The position numbers and the translations under genes were made by a program. A stretch of 64,000 bases of DNA. Origin: Phocaeicola coprophilus. Lineage in GTDB: Bacteria; Bacteroidota; Bacteroidia; Bacteroidales; Bacteroidaceae. Numbering within the stretch: the first letter of the stretch is position 1; the number at the start of each line of letters is the position of its first letter. The stretch lies in the NCBI GenBank assembly GCA_016900015.1, contig JACJJM010000018.1, positions 1 to 64,000 on the forward strand, in the 5' to 3' direction. Below are positions 7,892-16,432 of the stretch, one piece after another. The notes beneath the pieces were generated by a model. It saw only the letters and a program-made list of their open reading frames with translations, ran no database searches and was not told the DNA's origin.

Positions 7892-8536
7892 TTAAGCGTG
7901 TTTTTGTTTCTTGTGGGAGAGTGCCAGGTAGATGAAGTAGAGCACGATGAGTCCGATGATGCCGAACACGATGTAGGTGAACACATCATTGTATTCCGTC
8001 ACTTTGCCCATGAGTACATCCAGCGGCATTGCTTTCTGAAAATAGAATCCGGCTGTGGCCAACACGGTGTTCCAGATGCCTGCGCCCAGCGTGGTGTAGA
8101 GCAGGAAGGTGGACAACTTCATCTTGGCCAATCCGGCCGGGATGGAGATAAGCTGGCGGATGGCCGGGAGCAGACGCCCGACAAAGGTGGACACGGCTCC
8201 GTGCTTGTCAAAGAACAGTTCGGCCTTTTTCACCTTGTCCACGTCCAGCAGACACAAGCGTCCCCAGCGGCTGGCTGCAAAGCGGTAGATGATAGGCCGG
8301 CCGACGAAGTAGGCCAGGTAATAGTTGAACAAAGCTCCGATGTTGGCGCCGATTGTGGCAAACACCACGACCAGGACTACATTAAGTTCTCCCTCCGCGG
8401 CTTTGTAGGCAGCCGGAGTCACTACGACTTCTGAAGGAAAGGGGATGAAGGAGCTTTCGATGGCCATCAGCAGGGTGATTGTCCAGTAGTTCAGATGGTC
8501 CAGGCACCACTGGAGATAAAATGCGATAGATCCCAT
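7892..8536 (-). CDS. DedA-family membrane protein
   Basis: A 214-residue inner-membrane protein of the DedA (VTT/SNARE-associated) family. It has the expected family marks: an N-terminal re-entrant segment with ESSFIPFPSEVV, the long motif FVGRLLPAIRQLISIPAGL around 118-136, and several membrane helices including a C-terminal one (about 185-207) followed by a basic tail. DedA proteins are proton-dependent flippases that recycle undecaprenyl phosphate or phospholipids. Length is typical. It follows the TPR gene on the same strand after 22 bp, so the two are probably co-transcribed, and it converges with the sensor operon across a shared hairpin. Confidence 0.92.
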   Translation of the reverse strand: MGSIAFYLQWCLDHLNYWTITLLMAIESSFIPFPSEVVVTPAAYKAAEGELNVVLVVVFATIGANIGALFNYYLAYFVGRPIIYRFAASRWGRLCLLDVDKVKKAELFFDKHGAVSTFVGRLLPAIRQLISIPAGLAKMKLSTFLLYTTLGAGIWNTVLATAGFYFQKAMPLDVLMGKVTEYNDVFTYIVFGIIGLIVLYFIYLALSHKKQKHA

Positions 8537-8558
8537 AGTTTTCTTTTATGCGTGTATT

Positions 8559-9533
8559 TTAAGAGTTGTATCGGTCGAATAATTTCAGCAGGAACGGTTT
8601 CATCTCGTCCGGGCGCAGATTCAAGGGGAGGTGTCCGTAGAAAGCACGGTGGATTTCCTTATATTGTTCGTCGTCGTTCTCCGGGTCGAGTTGGAGGACA
8701 TAGTCCTTGTAGAGCTTTGGATAATTCAGCTCAAGGCAGCAGTCTGCGATGTAGGGCAGGTGTTCGTGCAGTTCTTCCGGGTTACGGATGCGGAAGTAAT
8801 AGTCCAGTGCATCCAGGTAGTATTGCTTGTTGAAATACTGGAAGCCGATTTCTCCCAGGAAGAAATCCAGGTCTTCGCTGTGCGAGGCTTTCAGCAGAGC
8901 TTTGTCGAAATATTTTTCTGCTTCCTTTTCCTTGTCTTTCAGCATGAGCAGGATGCCGTAGTCCAGATAGAGCGTGGCTTCTTCAGGATGGAGGGCGAGC
9001 AGCATGTCGAGTGCTTCGCGTGCTTTTTCATAGCTGCGGCATTCAAACAGTTGGTCGATGATGTCTATATAGGTTTCAAAATCCGTGTTCGGATTGCGTA
9101 GCAAGTCCCAGTCGATGTCGAAGTCTTCCTCTTCTGCCGGTCGGTGCAATACATCCAGCAGGCTGTCTTCTTGCGTCTCCTTGTCGTCGGATGGCAGGAA
9201 GGACGGCATGCTTTCGTCCACGAGCCGGTTGAGTCTGTCGAGCATGTCTCTCAGTTCGGTCTGTTCAGGATGTTGCCGGCTGTAAGTCTCCAGGTAGGTC
9301 TTTCCTTTCTGGTGCAGGGCGGGGTTGTCGGTGGCCAGGTAGGCAATGCTTCTTTTGCAGAGAGCCGATTCCCGGTCGGGTTCGATGGCTAAAGCAAATT
9401 CGTAGGCGTCGATGGCTTTGTCCACCTGTTCCCGTTGCAGATATAAGTCTGCGAGGTCTTCCCACAGTTGTGGGGAGTGAGGAGCTTCGTCAAGTTGTTG
9501 TTCTAAGATTTTGATTGTGTCTTTTGTCTTCAT
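8559..9533 (-). CDS. TPR-repeat protein
   Basis: A 324-residue soluble protein with no signal peptide. TPR motifs are visible at about 18-68 (WEDLADLYLQREQVDKAIDA), 162-195 (CRSYEKAREALDMLLALHPE), 196-230 and 240-275. An acidic linker (about 110-150) separates the N-terminal and C-terminal repeat groups. TPR proteins act as protein-protein scaffolds; the partner is unknown. It lies downstream of glnS on the same strand after a 113-bp gap holding an imperfect hairpin, and 22 bp before the dedA-like gene. Confidence 0.8.
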   Translation of the reverse strand: MKTKDTIKILEQQLDEAPHSPQLWEDLADLYLQREQVDKAIDAYEFALAIEPDRESALCKRSIAYLATDNPALHQKGKTYLETYSRQHPEQTELRDMLDRLNRLVDESMPSFLPSDDKETQEDSLLDVLHRPAEEEDFDIDWDLLRNPNTDFETYIDIIDQLFECRSYEKAREALDMLLALHPEEATLYLDYGILLMLKDKEKEAEKYFDKALLKASHSEDLDFFLGEIGFQYFNKQYYLDALDYYFRIRNPEELHEHLPYIADCCLELNYPKLYKDYVLQLDPENDDEQYKEIHRAFYGHLPLNLRPDEMKPFLLKLFDRYNS

Positions 9534-9562
9534 GTGGGTGTTGGTTTGAAGTTTTTGCCCTT

Positions 9563-9607
9563 CGGGATGAGGCCTTGGAAAACGTTGTCTCTTCTGGCTT
9601 CATCCCG
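9563..9607. other. Imperfect hairpin between glnS and the TPR gene
   Basis: CGGGATGAGGCC (9563-9574) pairs with GGCTTCATCCCG (9596-9607) with one mismatch. No T run follows on either strand, so a processing or attenuation site is as likely as a terminator. Confidence 0.35.
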
Positions 9608-9646
9608 ATGGGCTGAACCTTCACCTTCTAAAAATGTGAGATGGTC

Positions 9647-11383
9647 TTATTTGTTCTGCTTGCTCCATGTGTCTTTCAATGACACGGTGCGGTTGAATAT
9701 CAAGTGTTCGGGCGTGGAGTCCTTGTCCGGGGTGAAATAGCCGATGCGTTGGAATTGCAGATAGTCGAGCGGCTTTTTCGTTGCGGCATATTTCTCCACA
9801 TAGCAGTGGGTCAGCACGGTGAGTGAGTCGGGGTTCATCATTTCCTTCATGGCTTCCAGTGCCGAGCAGTTCTTGGCTTCACGGATGGCGGCCAGTTCGT
9901 CGCGTGGATTTTCCACCTTCCACAAGCGGTCATAGAGGCGCACTTCTGCCTGCTGGCAGTGAGCGCAGCTCACCCAGTGGAGCGTGCCTTTCACCTTGCG
10001 GTTGCTTTCCGGCATGCCGCTCTTGGTCAGCGGGTCATATTCGCAGTAGACTTCTTCTATCTCGCCGGCCTCGTTTTTCTTGCATCCCGTACATTTCACG
10101 ATATAAGCGTTTTTCAGGCGCACTTCCTGGCCCGGCGTCATGCGGAAATATTTCTTCGGAGCATTCTCCATGAAGTCTTCGCGCTCCATCCAGAGTTCGC
10201 GGCTGAACTCGATGGTGTGAGTGGGTGAGTTCGGGTCTTCGGGATTGTCGACGGCTTCCATCTCCTCGACTTGTCCTTCCGGATAGTTGGTGATGATGAG
10301 GCGCACGGGGTTGATGACGGCTGACACGCGGATGGCGCGTGCGTTGAGGTCCTCGCGCACGGCGCTTTCCAGCAGGGCCAGGTCGTTGAGTGCGTCGTAG
10401 GTCGTGTAGCCTATCTTGTCGACGAAGTTGCGGATGGATTCGGGCGAATAGCCGCGGCGGCGGAATCCGCAGAGGGTCGGCATGCGGGGGTCATCCCAGC
10501 CGTTGACCAAGCCTTCCTTCACGAGTGTGAGCAGGTTGCGCTTACTCATGAGCGTATAGTTCAGGTTCAGCTTGTTGAATTCGGTCTGGCGCGGGCGGTT
10601 GTCGTCCAAGTCTTTGCCCTCCTTCAGCCAGTCGATGAAGAGGTCGTAGAGCGGGCGGTGGGGGACGAACTCCAGTGTGCAGAGTGAGTGGGTCACGCCC
10701 TCGAAGAAGTCACTCTGTCCGTGGGCGAAGTCATACATCGGGTAGGCCTTCCACTTGTCGCCCGTGCGATGGTGAGGTGTCTTCACGATGCGGTAGATGA
10801 TGGGGTCGCGGAAGTGCATGTTCGAGCTGGCCATGTCGATTTTGGCACGGAGCACCATCGAACCTTCCTCCAGTTCGCCGCTGTTCATCTTTTCAAACAG
10901 GGCCAGGCTTTCCTCTGCCGGACGGTTGCGGTAGGGGCTTTCCACGCCCGGCTGGGTGGGAGTGCCTTTCTGTTCGCTGATGGCTTCGGCCGACTGTTCG
11001 TCGACGTAAGCCTTGCCTTCCTTGATCAGTCGGACGGCGAAGTCCCAGAGTTGCTGGAAGTAGTCCGAGGCATAGTATTCATGTCCCCACTGGAAGCCCA
11101 GCCACTGGATGTCTTCTTTGATGGCATCCACGTATTCCGTGTCTTCCTTCGTCGGGTTTGTATCGTCAAAGCGGAGATTGCACACGCCGCCGTGTTGGGC
11201 TGCGATGCCGAAGTCCAGGCAGATGGCTTTTGCATGGCCGATGTGCAGGTAGCCGTTCGGTTCAGGCGGGAAGCGTGTCTGCACTCTGCCTCCGTTTTTA
11301 CCTTCTTGCAAATCCTTTTCCACCATTTGCTCGATGAAGTTCAAGCTCTTTTTTTCCACAGTTTCAGGCGTTTTTTCACTCAT
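9647..11383 (-). CDS. glnS: Glutaminyl-tRNA synthetase
   Basis: A 578-residue class I synthetase that charges tRNA-Gln in the cytoplasm. The catalytic core opens with RFPPEPNGYLHIGHAKAI, with the HIGH signature at 47-50. The KMSKS-like motif is LMSKRN near 277-282. The N-terminal MSEKTPETVEKK is a short charged extension, and the C-terminal anticodon-binding beta-barrels are present (KKYFRMTPGQEVRLKNAYIV region). The segment with three CxxC-like pairs (CTGCKKN, CAHCQQ) around 450-500 looks like a small metal-binding insertion, as seen in some Bacteroidetes GlnRS. Length fits the family. A -7 promoter box lies about 28 bp upstream. The TPR and dedA-like genes follow on the same strand. Confidence 0.96.
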   Translation of the reverse strand: MSEKTPETVEKKSLNFIEQMVEKDLQEGKNGGRVQTRFPPEPNGYLHIGHAKAICLDFGIAAQHGGVCNLRFDDTNPTKEDTEYVDAIKEDIQWLGFQWGHEYYASDYFQQLWDFAVRLIKEGKAYVDEQSAEAISEQKGTPTQPGVESPYRNRPAEESLALFEKMNSGELEEGSMVLRAKIDMASSNMHFRDPIIYRIVKTPHHRTGDKWKAYPMYDFAHGQSDFFEGVTHSLCTLEFVPHRPLYDLFIDWLKEGKDLDDNRPRQTEFNKLNLNYTLMSKRNLLTLVKEGLVNGWDDPRMPTLCGFRRRGYSPESIRNFVDKIGYTTYDALNDLALLESAVREDLNARAIRVSAVINPVRLIITNYPEGQVEEMEAVDNPEDPNSPTHTIEFSRELWMEREDFMENAPKKYFRMTPGQEVRLKNAYIVKCTGCKKNEAGEIEEVYCEYDPLTKSGMPESNRKVKGTLHWVSCAHCQQAEVRLYDRLWKVENPRDELAAIREAKNCSALEAMKEMMNPDSLTVLTHCYVEKYAATKKPLDYLQFQRIGYFTPDKDSTPEHLIFNRTVSLKDTWSKQNK

Positions 11384-11411
11384 AGTAAAGTCATTATTGT
11401 GTTATTGGCAG

Positions 11412-11419
11412 CAAAAGTA
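11412..11419 (-). promoter_or_regulatory. -7 box of glnS
   Basis: Read on the minus strand this is TACTTTTG, matching TAnnTTTG, 28 bases before the glnS start codon. The -33 box is not clear. Confidence 0.5.
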
Positions 11420-11540
11420 GTGATTCTTTTTCGTTTGCTGTTTATTCATACCTTAATAAATAGTCGGGAAGGCCGATTTTTTACCTCCTTTCTCTATAGG
11501 GGAAAATGCCCGGCTTTTCGGCTGTCGGAGGTGTTTTTAG

Positions 11541-11650
11541 GAGGTTCGGAGCGGAGTAGAGGGTAGCCGACCACGGAAAGGAGGGTAGCCGAGAGCCGAA
11601 AGAAGGGTAGCCAGGAGCGGAAAGGAAGGCTGGCAAACGGGGTCTGAAGG
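11541..11650. repeat. 22-bp modular intergenic element, copy B
   Basis: Five 22-bp units start at 11541, 11563, 11585, 11607 and 11629. Three begin GTAGCC and all end in a purine block (GTAGAGG, GAAAGGAGG, GAAAGAAGG, GAAAGGAAG, TGAAGG). The second unit is identical to the third unit of copy A over its full length. Copy B lies in a 1-kb gap between the divergent glnS and DUF5686 genes. In the rest of that gap, 11675-12050 shows nothing I recognise. Confidence 0.75.
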
Positions 11651-12055
11651 CCGCTTGGGAGATGCTTGGAAAGGATGGGGCGGGGGAAATAATCGCTCAC
11701 CTTAGTCAGAGGCTGGGGATGTCGTGTGTGACTTTGCCGCCTTCTTATGAGGGTATGTCCGGCATTCGGGCGAGGTCTTTTGTTTTTGTCAGTTCTGTTT
11801 GCGGTTTGGAGCTTTTGGAAGAAAGGGAGCTTTGTCGTGCGGAGCAGGAAAAAAGTCCGGATATTCCTTGATTCTCATCCGGCAAATTGGAAAATTTAGT
11901 TTTTTTGCTTCAAATTTGAGTAATGTTTTTTCGGATACTCATTTGGAAGGCTCAGTTTTTAGACTTAAAATTGGCAGATTTCAGCCATCTTGAGGCCTCG
12001 AATTGTTAAAACGACACTTATCCTGTAAAAACATGTTCTTTAACATGAAAATATA

Positions 12056-12087
12056 TTTGCATAGTCTAAAAAAAGGCCGTTCCTTTG
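12056..12087 (+). promoter_or_regulatory. Promoter of the candidate small RNA
   Basis: TTTG at 12056-12059 and TTCCTTTG at 12080-12087 are 20 bases apart, with one mismatch to TAnnTTTG. The expected start is about 12094. Confidence 0.45.
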
Positions 12088-12093
12088 CACCGT

Positions 12094-12181
12094 TATCCTG
12101 AAAACAATCTTTTTACCTTAAAAAAACTAATACCTATTGAAAACTTAAGACGGGCGCTTTGGGAAAAGCGCCCGTCTTTTT
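12094..12181 (+). ncRNA. Candidate small RNA, about 88 nt
   Basis: A promoter-like pair (12056-12087) and a strong terminator (12149-12181) delimit a short transcript. Its 5' part is A-rich and unstructured, including ACCTTAAAAAAACTAATACC, and no ORF with a credible start fits. It lies 240 bp upstream of the DUF5686 gene, which has its own promoter, so this could be an independent small RNA or a terminated leader. Both ends are inferred from sequence only. Confidence 0.4.
12149..12181 (+). terminator. Strong rho-independent terminator
   Basis: GACGGGCGCTTT (12149-12160) pairs with AAAGCGCCCGTC (12165-12176) and is followed by five T. It precedes, rather than follows, the nearest plus-strand gene. 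Confidence 0.85.
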
Positions 12182-12357
12182 GTTTGTTGCCGGCAGACGT
12201 TTTCCAGGCTTTAAAAAAGGGCATCTGCCAAGGGGTAGAAAAGTCTGTTAATTCATTTCGACAAATTTCATATCGTATATTGTACAAGGAAGCCATCCTT
12301 TCCTCTCTTCTGTCCACTTTTTGCCCGTATGTTATTTAAGCTTAATCTAACTATGTT

Positions 12358-12392
12358 TTTGATGCCAAATCTCTTATGAACGATTATTTTTG
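12358..12392 (+). promoter_or_regulatory. Promoter of the DUF5686 gene
   Basis: TATTTTTG at 12385-12392 is an exact -7 box. TTTG at 12358-12361 is 23 bases before it, slightly farther than usual. The start codon is 31 bases downstream of the -7 box. Confidence 0.5.
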
Positions 12393-12423
12393 TCATTTCA
12401 TACGTTAGACTAAAAGGAACGCG

Positions 12424-14994
12424 ATGAGTCAATGGAAACATCGAATAGAGATGGCCGTGCTGCTGATTTTCGTCATGGTGTCGGTGGCAGCGCAGGTACG
12501 GGGAGTGGTGACCGACTCTGTAAGTCGGGAGCGTCTGCCCTATGTCTCTATATCCTATAATAATAAAGGTGTAGGTCACACGGACAACAATGGGGATTTC
12601 TACGTAAGAATCCCGGATGGCTGCCAGACCTTGACTTTTTCTTCCGTGGGCTACAAGTCCAAGACTGTCACGCTCGAACCGGTGGATGGAAAGAAGACGC
12701 TCAATGTGCAGCTAATCCCTGACAACGTCATGCTGAAAGAGATGGTCGTGCGTCCGCGCCGGGAGCGTTATCGCAAGAAAGACAATCCGGCCATCGTCAT
12801 GATGCGCAAGGTGTTGGCAGCCAAGCAGCGAAACCGTCTGGAGGACAACGATTACTATCGTTATCACAAATACGAGAAGCTGAATATCGCTCTCGACGAC
12901 ATCAATCCCACATCGCTCAACAAGGGGGTGTTGAAGAAAATGCCGTTCCTGCTTGACCAACTGGAAGTGAATGCTGAGGACAATGCGCTGGTGCTTCCCG
13001 TGTCGGTCAAGGAGACTTCTTCCGAGGTGCTCTATCGGAAACATCCGCAGCGGAAGAAGACATTCGTGGAGGGCATCCGTTCGTCGGGACTTGACGACTT
13101 GTTCCACATGGGTGACGTGACTGACGGCGTGCTCCAGGATGTGTTTGCCGATGTGGACATCTATGAAAACAACATCTATCTGTTGAAGAAGAAATTCGTG
13201 AGCCCCATTTCCGACAGGGCTATCTCCTTTTATAAATACTATATCATGGACACGATTTACGTGGAGCGCGACAAGTGTTTCCACCTGACTTTCGTCCCCT
13301 ACAATTCGCAGGACTTCGGCTTTACAGGGCATCTCTATGTCCTGGCCGACTCATCCTACACCGTGCGCCGCTGCATCATGAATTTGCCCCAACACACAGG
13401 CGTGAACTTCGTGGAGGAGCTTTCGCTCAAGCAGGATTTTCAGCAAATGCCCAATGGCTATTGGGGGCTTGCCGTCGACAACATGTCGACCAAGATATAT
13501 CCGTTCAAGAACTGGCAAGGAGCGGTCGTGCGTCGGGTGACACGTTATTCGGACTTCTCCTTTGCGCCGATTCCCGAAGATGACTTCGGCAATGCGCGTT
13601 TGGTCGAGACCCAACCGGATGCCTATCTGAAAGACAAGGCGTTCTGGCAAGATGCCCGTTCGCTGCCCTTGACGCAGAAGGAGGCCGAGATGGACAAGTT
13701 TGTGAAGAATGTGCAGAAGACGCCCGGGGCGAAATATGTCATCTGGCTTCTCCGCCTCTTTGCCGAAAACTATGTGGAGACGGGGTCGGAAGACCGGCCG
13801 AGCAAGTTTGACGTCGGGCCGCTCAGCACGGTGGTGTCGAGCAACTATGTCGACGGTTTGCGCCTGCGCTTGGGTGGCTCCACGACGGCCAATCTCAATC
13901 CGCACCTCTTCTTCAAGGGATATTATGCTTATGGCTTCAAGGATAAACGTTCGAAATATATGGGCGAGTTGGAATATTCTTTCGAGAAGAAGGCTTATAT
14001 GCCTTTCGAGTTTCCCCGCCATTCTGTTGCCGTGTCCTATCAGTCGGACGTCATGTCGCCCCTCGACAAGTTCCTGACGATGGACAAGGATAACATGTTC
14101 GGCTCGATAAAGACGACGACGGTCGACCAGATGATGTATTTCCGCAAGCTGACCTTGCGCTATGAATACGAGTCGTTCAGCGGATTTTCCACGAAGCTCG
14201 AATTGCGGCACAATGAGGAAGAACCCACCGGCAAGTTGCAGTATATCCGCAATGACGGCGCGGCGACACCGACGTTTGTCCACCGCCTGACGACGGCCGA
14301 AGCGGCCCTCACCCTGCGTTACGCTCCGCATGAGACGTATATCAACACCAAGCAGTCGCGCCATACGGTCAACCGCAATGCTCCCGTCTTCACGTTGGGG
14401 CATACGGTGGGGCTGAAAGGTGTGATGGGAGGAGACTATTCTTATTACCTGACCGAGGCCTCCTTCTTCAAGCGGTTGTGGCTTGCATCATGGGGCAAGA
14501 TGGACGTCACGCTGAAGGCCGGGGCACAGTGGAGTAAAGTTCCTTTCCCGCTATTGCTCATGCCGCCGTCCAATCCTTCTTATTTCTTGCAAAGAGGCAG
14601 TTTCAATATGCTGACGAATATGGAATTCCTGAACGACCGCTATGCTTCCATCGACATCGACTACGACATGAACGGAAAGTTGCTCAACCGCATTCCTTTC
14701 TTGCGCCGTCTGAAGTGGCGTGAACACTTCGGTGTGAAGGCTTTCTATGGAGCGTTGACAGACAAGAACAACCCTTACTTGAGACAGGATGCCGACCTCT
14801 ATCTTTTCCCCACACGTGACGGCGAGACTTCGAGCTTCATCATGGAGCGTGGCAAGCCCTATGTGGAGCTGATGGTGGGTGTACACAACATTTTCCGCAT
14901 CCTGCAGGTGGACTACGTCCGCCGGGTGAACTATCTGGACCATCCTGGAGTGAACAAACACGGCGTGCGGTTGTCCTTGAAACTGACATTCTGA
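12424..14994 (+). CDS. DUF5686 outer-membrane protein with carboxypeptidase-like regulatory domain
   Basis: An 856-residue envelope protein. A signal peptide (about 1-24, ending VSVAAQ) leads into a carboxypeptidase-regulatory-like beta domain (about 25-105) with VRGVVTDSVSRERLPYVSI, the N-terminal extension often seen in TonB-dependent receptors. The rest is the long DUF5686 region, rich in alternating beta strands with aromatic ends and closing with GVRLSLKLTF, an outer-membrane barrel C-terminus. No plug domain is seen, so it is not a TonB-dependent receptor. Members are common in Bacteroidetes and their function is not established. The gene has its own promoter and lies 39 bp before rarA. 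Confidence 0.85.
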   Translation: MSQWKHRIEMAVLLIFVMVSVAAQVRGVVTDSVSRERLPYVSISYNNKGVGHTDNNGDFYVRIPDGCQTLTFSSVGYKSKTVTLEPVDGKKTLNVQLIPDNVMLKEMVVRPRRERYRKKDNPAIVMMRKVLAAKQRNRLEDNDYYRYHKYEKLNIALDDINPTSLNKGVLKKMPFLLDQLEVNAEDNALVLPVSVKETSSEVLYRKHPQRKKTFVEGIRSSGLDDLFHMGDVTDGVLQDVFADVDIYENNIYLLKKKFVSPISDRAISFYKYYIMDTIYVERDKCFHLTFVPYNSQDFGFTGHLYVLADSSYTVRRCIMNLPQHTGVNFVEELSLKQDFQQMPNGYWGLAVDNMSTKIYPFKNWQGAVVRRVTRYSDFSFAPIPEDDFGNARLVETQPDAYLKDKAFWQDARSLPLTQKEAEMDKFVKNVQKTPGAKYVIWLLRLFAENYVETGSEDRPSKFDVGPLSTVVSSNYVDGLRLRLGGSTTANLNPHLFFKGYYAYGFKDKRSKYMGELEYSFEKKAYMPFEFPRHSVAVSYQSDVMSPLDKFLTMDKDNMFGSIKTTTVDQMMYFRKLTLRYEYESFSGFSTKLELRHNEEEPTGKLQYIRNDGAATPTFVHRLTTAEAALTLRYAPHETYINTKQSRHTVNRNAPVFTLGHTVGLKGVMGGDYSYYLTEASFFKRLWLASWGKMDVTLKAGAQWSKVPFPLLLMPPSNPSYFLQRGSFNMLTNMEFLNDRYASIDIDYDMNGKLLNRIPFLRRLKWREHFGVKAFYGALTDKNNPYLRQDADLYLFPTRDGETSSFIMERGKPYVELMVGVHNIFRILQVDYVRRVNYLDHPGVNKHGVRLSLKLTF

Positions 14995-15033
14995 GATTGT
15001 ATATATAAATAAGGTATAGGAGACATACGACAT

Positions 15034-16308
15034 ATGGCACAACCTTTGGCTGAACGCATGCGTCCGAAGACGCTTGACGAATACATCGGGCAGAAACACT
15101 TGGTCGGGCCGGGAGCCGTCCTGCGGAAGATGATAGACTCCGGCCGCATCCCTTCATTCATCCTGTGGGGCCCGCCCGGAGTGGGGAAGACGACATTGGC
15201 CCAAATCATCGCACACCGGTTGGAGACGCCTTTCTATACGCTGAGCGCTGTGACGTCAGGCGTGAAAGATGTGCGTGAAGTAATCGAGCGTGCCCGCAGC
15301 GGGCGTTTCTTTTCACAGGCAAGCCCCATCCTCTTTATCGACGAAATACACCGTTTCAGCAAGTCGCAGCAGGACTCGCTGCTGGGGGCGGTGGAGACGG
15401 GCGTCATCACGCTCATCGGGGCCACGACGGAAAATCCCTCGTTTGAAGTCATCCGTCCGCTCCTTTCGCGCTGCCAGCTCTATGTGTTGAAGTCATTGGA
15501 GAAGGACGACCTGCTCGAACTGCTCCACCGCGCTGTGACACAGGACGTGGAACTCGCCAAGCGGCACATCGAACTGCGCGAGACCGACGCCATGCTCCGC
15601 TACTCGGGAGGCGACGCGCGCAAGCTGCTCAACATACTCGAACTGGTGGTCGAGGCTGACTCGGACGACGCTGTGGTCATCACAGACGAGAAAGTCGTCG
15701 AACGCCTGCAGCAAAACCCTTTGGCCTATGACAAGGATGGAGAGATGCACTACGACATCATCTCTGCCTACATCAAGTCCATCCGCGGCAGCGACCCAGA
15801 TGGTGCGCTCTACTGGCTGGCCCGCATGATTGAGGGTGGGGAAGACCCTGCATTTATCGCCCGCCGCCTGCTCATCTCGGCTGCCGAGGATGTCGGCCTG
15901 GCCAATCCGAATGCTCTTCTGCTGGCCAATGCGGCATTTGAAGCTGTGATGAAGATAGGGTGGCCCGAAGGGCGCATCCCCTTGGCCGAGGTTACCGTCT
16001 ATCTGGCCACCAGCCCGAAAAGTAATTCGGCCTACGAGGGCATAGGCCGTGCGCAGGAATTGGTCCGGCAGACGGGCAACCAGCCTGTCCCCCTGCATTT
16101 GCGCAATGCGCCAACGAAGCTCATGAAGCAGTTGGGCTACGGCAAGGACTACAAATATGCGCATGACTACGCCGGGCATTTCGTCCGTCAGCAGTTTCTG
16201 CCCGACGGGTTGGAAGACGCCCGACTCTGGCATCCGCAGGATAATGCGGCCGAAGCCCGGCTGAAGGAGCGCATGACAGCCCTTTGGGGCGACCGCTATA
16301 AGGAATGA
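15034..16308 (+). CDS. rarA: Replication-associated recombination protein A (RarA/MgsA AAA+ ATPase)
   Basis: A 424-residue AAA+ ATPase related to clamp-loader subunits and eukaryotic WRNIP1, acting at stalled replication forks. Walker A is GPPGVGKTT at 46-54 and Walker B is ILFIDEIHRF near 99-108. The sensor 1 region reads IGATTENPSFE, and an arginine finger lies in RPLLSRCQ. The N-terminal LAERMRPKTLDEYIGQKHL and the C-terminal MgsA tetramerisation domain (DPDGALYWLARMIEGGEDP onward) are diagnostic. Length is typical. It lies 39 bp after the DUF5686 gene. Confidence 0.96.
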   Translation: MAQPLAERMRPKTLDEYIGQKHLVGPGAVLRKMIDSGRIPSFILWGPPGVGKTTLAQIIAHRLETPFYTLSAVTSGVKDVREVIERARSGRFFSQASPILFIDEIHRFSKSQQDSLLGAVETGVITLIGATTENPSFEVIRPLLSRCQLYVLKSLEKDDLLELLHRAVTQDVELAKRHIELRETDAMLRYSGGDARKLLNILELVVEADSDDAVVITDEKVVERLQQNPLAYDKDGEMHYDIISAYIKSIRGSDPDGALYWLARMIEGGEDPAFIARRLLISAAEDVGLANPNALLLANAAFEAVMKIGWPEGRIPLAEVTVYLATSPKSNSAYEGIGRAQELVRQTGNQPVPLHLRNAPTKLMKQLGYGKDYKYAHDYAGHFVRQQFLPDGLEDARLWHPQDNAAEARLKERMTALWGDRYKE

Positions 16309-16338
16309 ATGTTTATTAATGAATAGATGAAAATGAAC

Positions 16339-16410
16339 CGACGGAGGAACACCGGCGTGCAGCTCGGCTTACACGACTGTGCAGTTTTGCCTGTACGGTA
16401 GCCTTCGTCG
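16339..16410. other. Hairpin-forming spacer with array-like words
   Basis: CGACGGAGG (16339-16347) pairs with CCTTCGTCG (16402-16410) with one mismatch. The loop contains GTGCAG, TGTACGG and GTAGCC words like those of the 22-bp dyad array at 46019-46281. It may be a degenerate relative of that array or an unrelated structured leader for the downstream gene. Confidence 0.3.
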
Positions 16411-16432
16411 AGAAAGACAAGAATAAGAAGAT

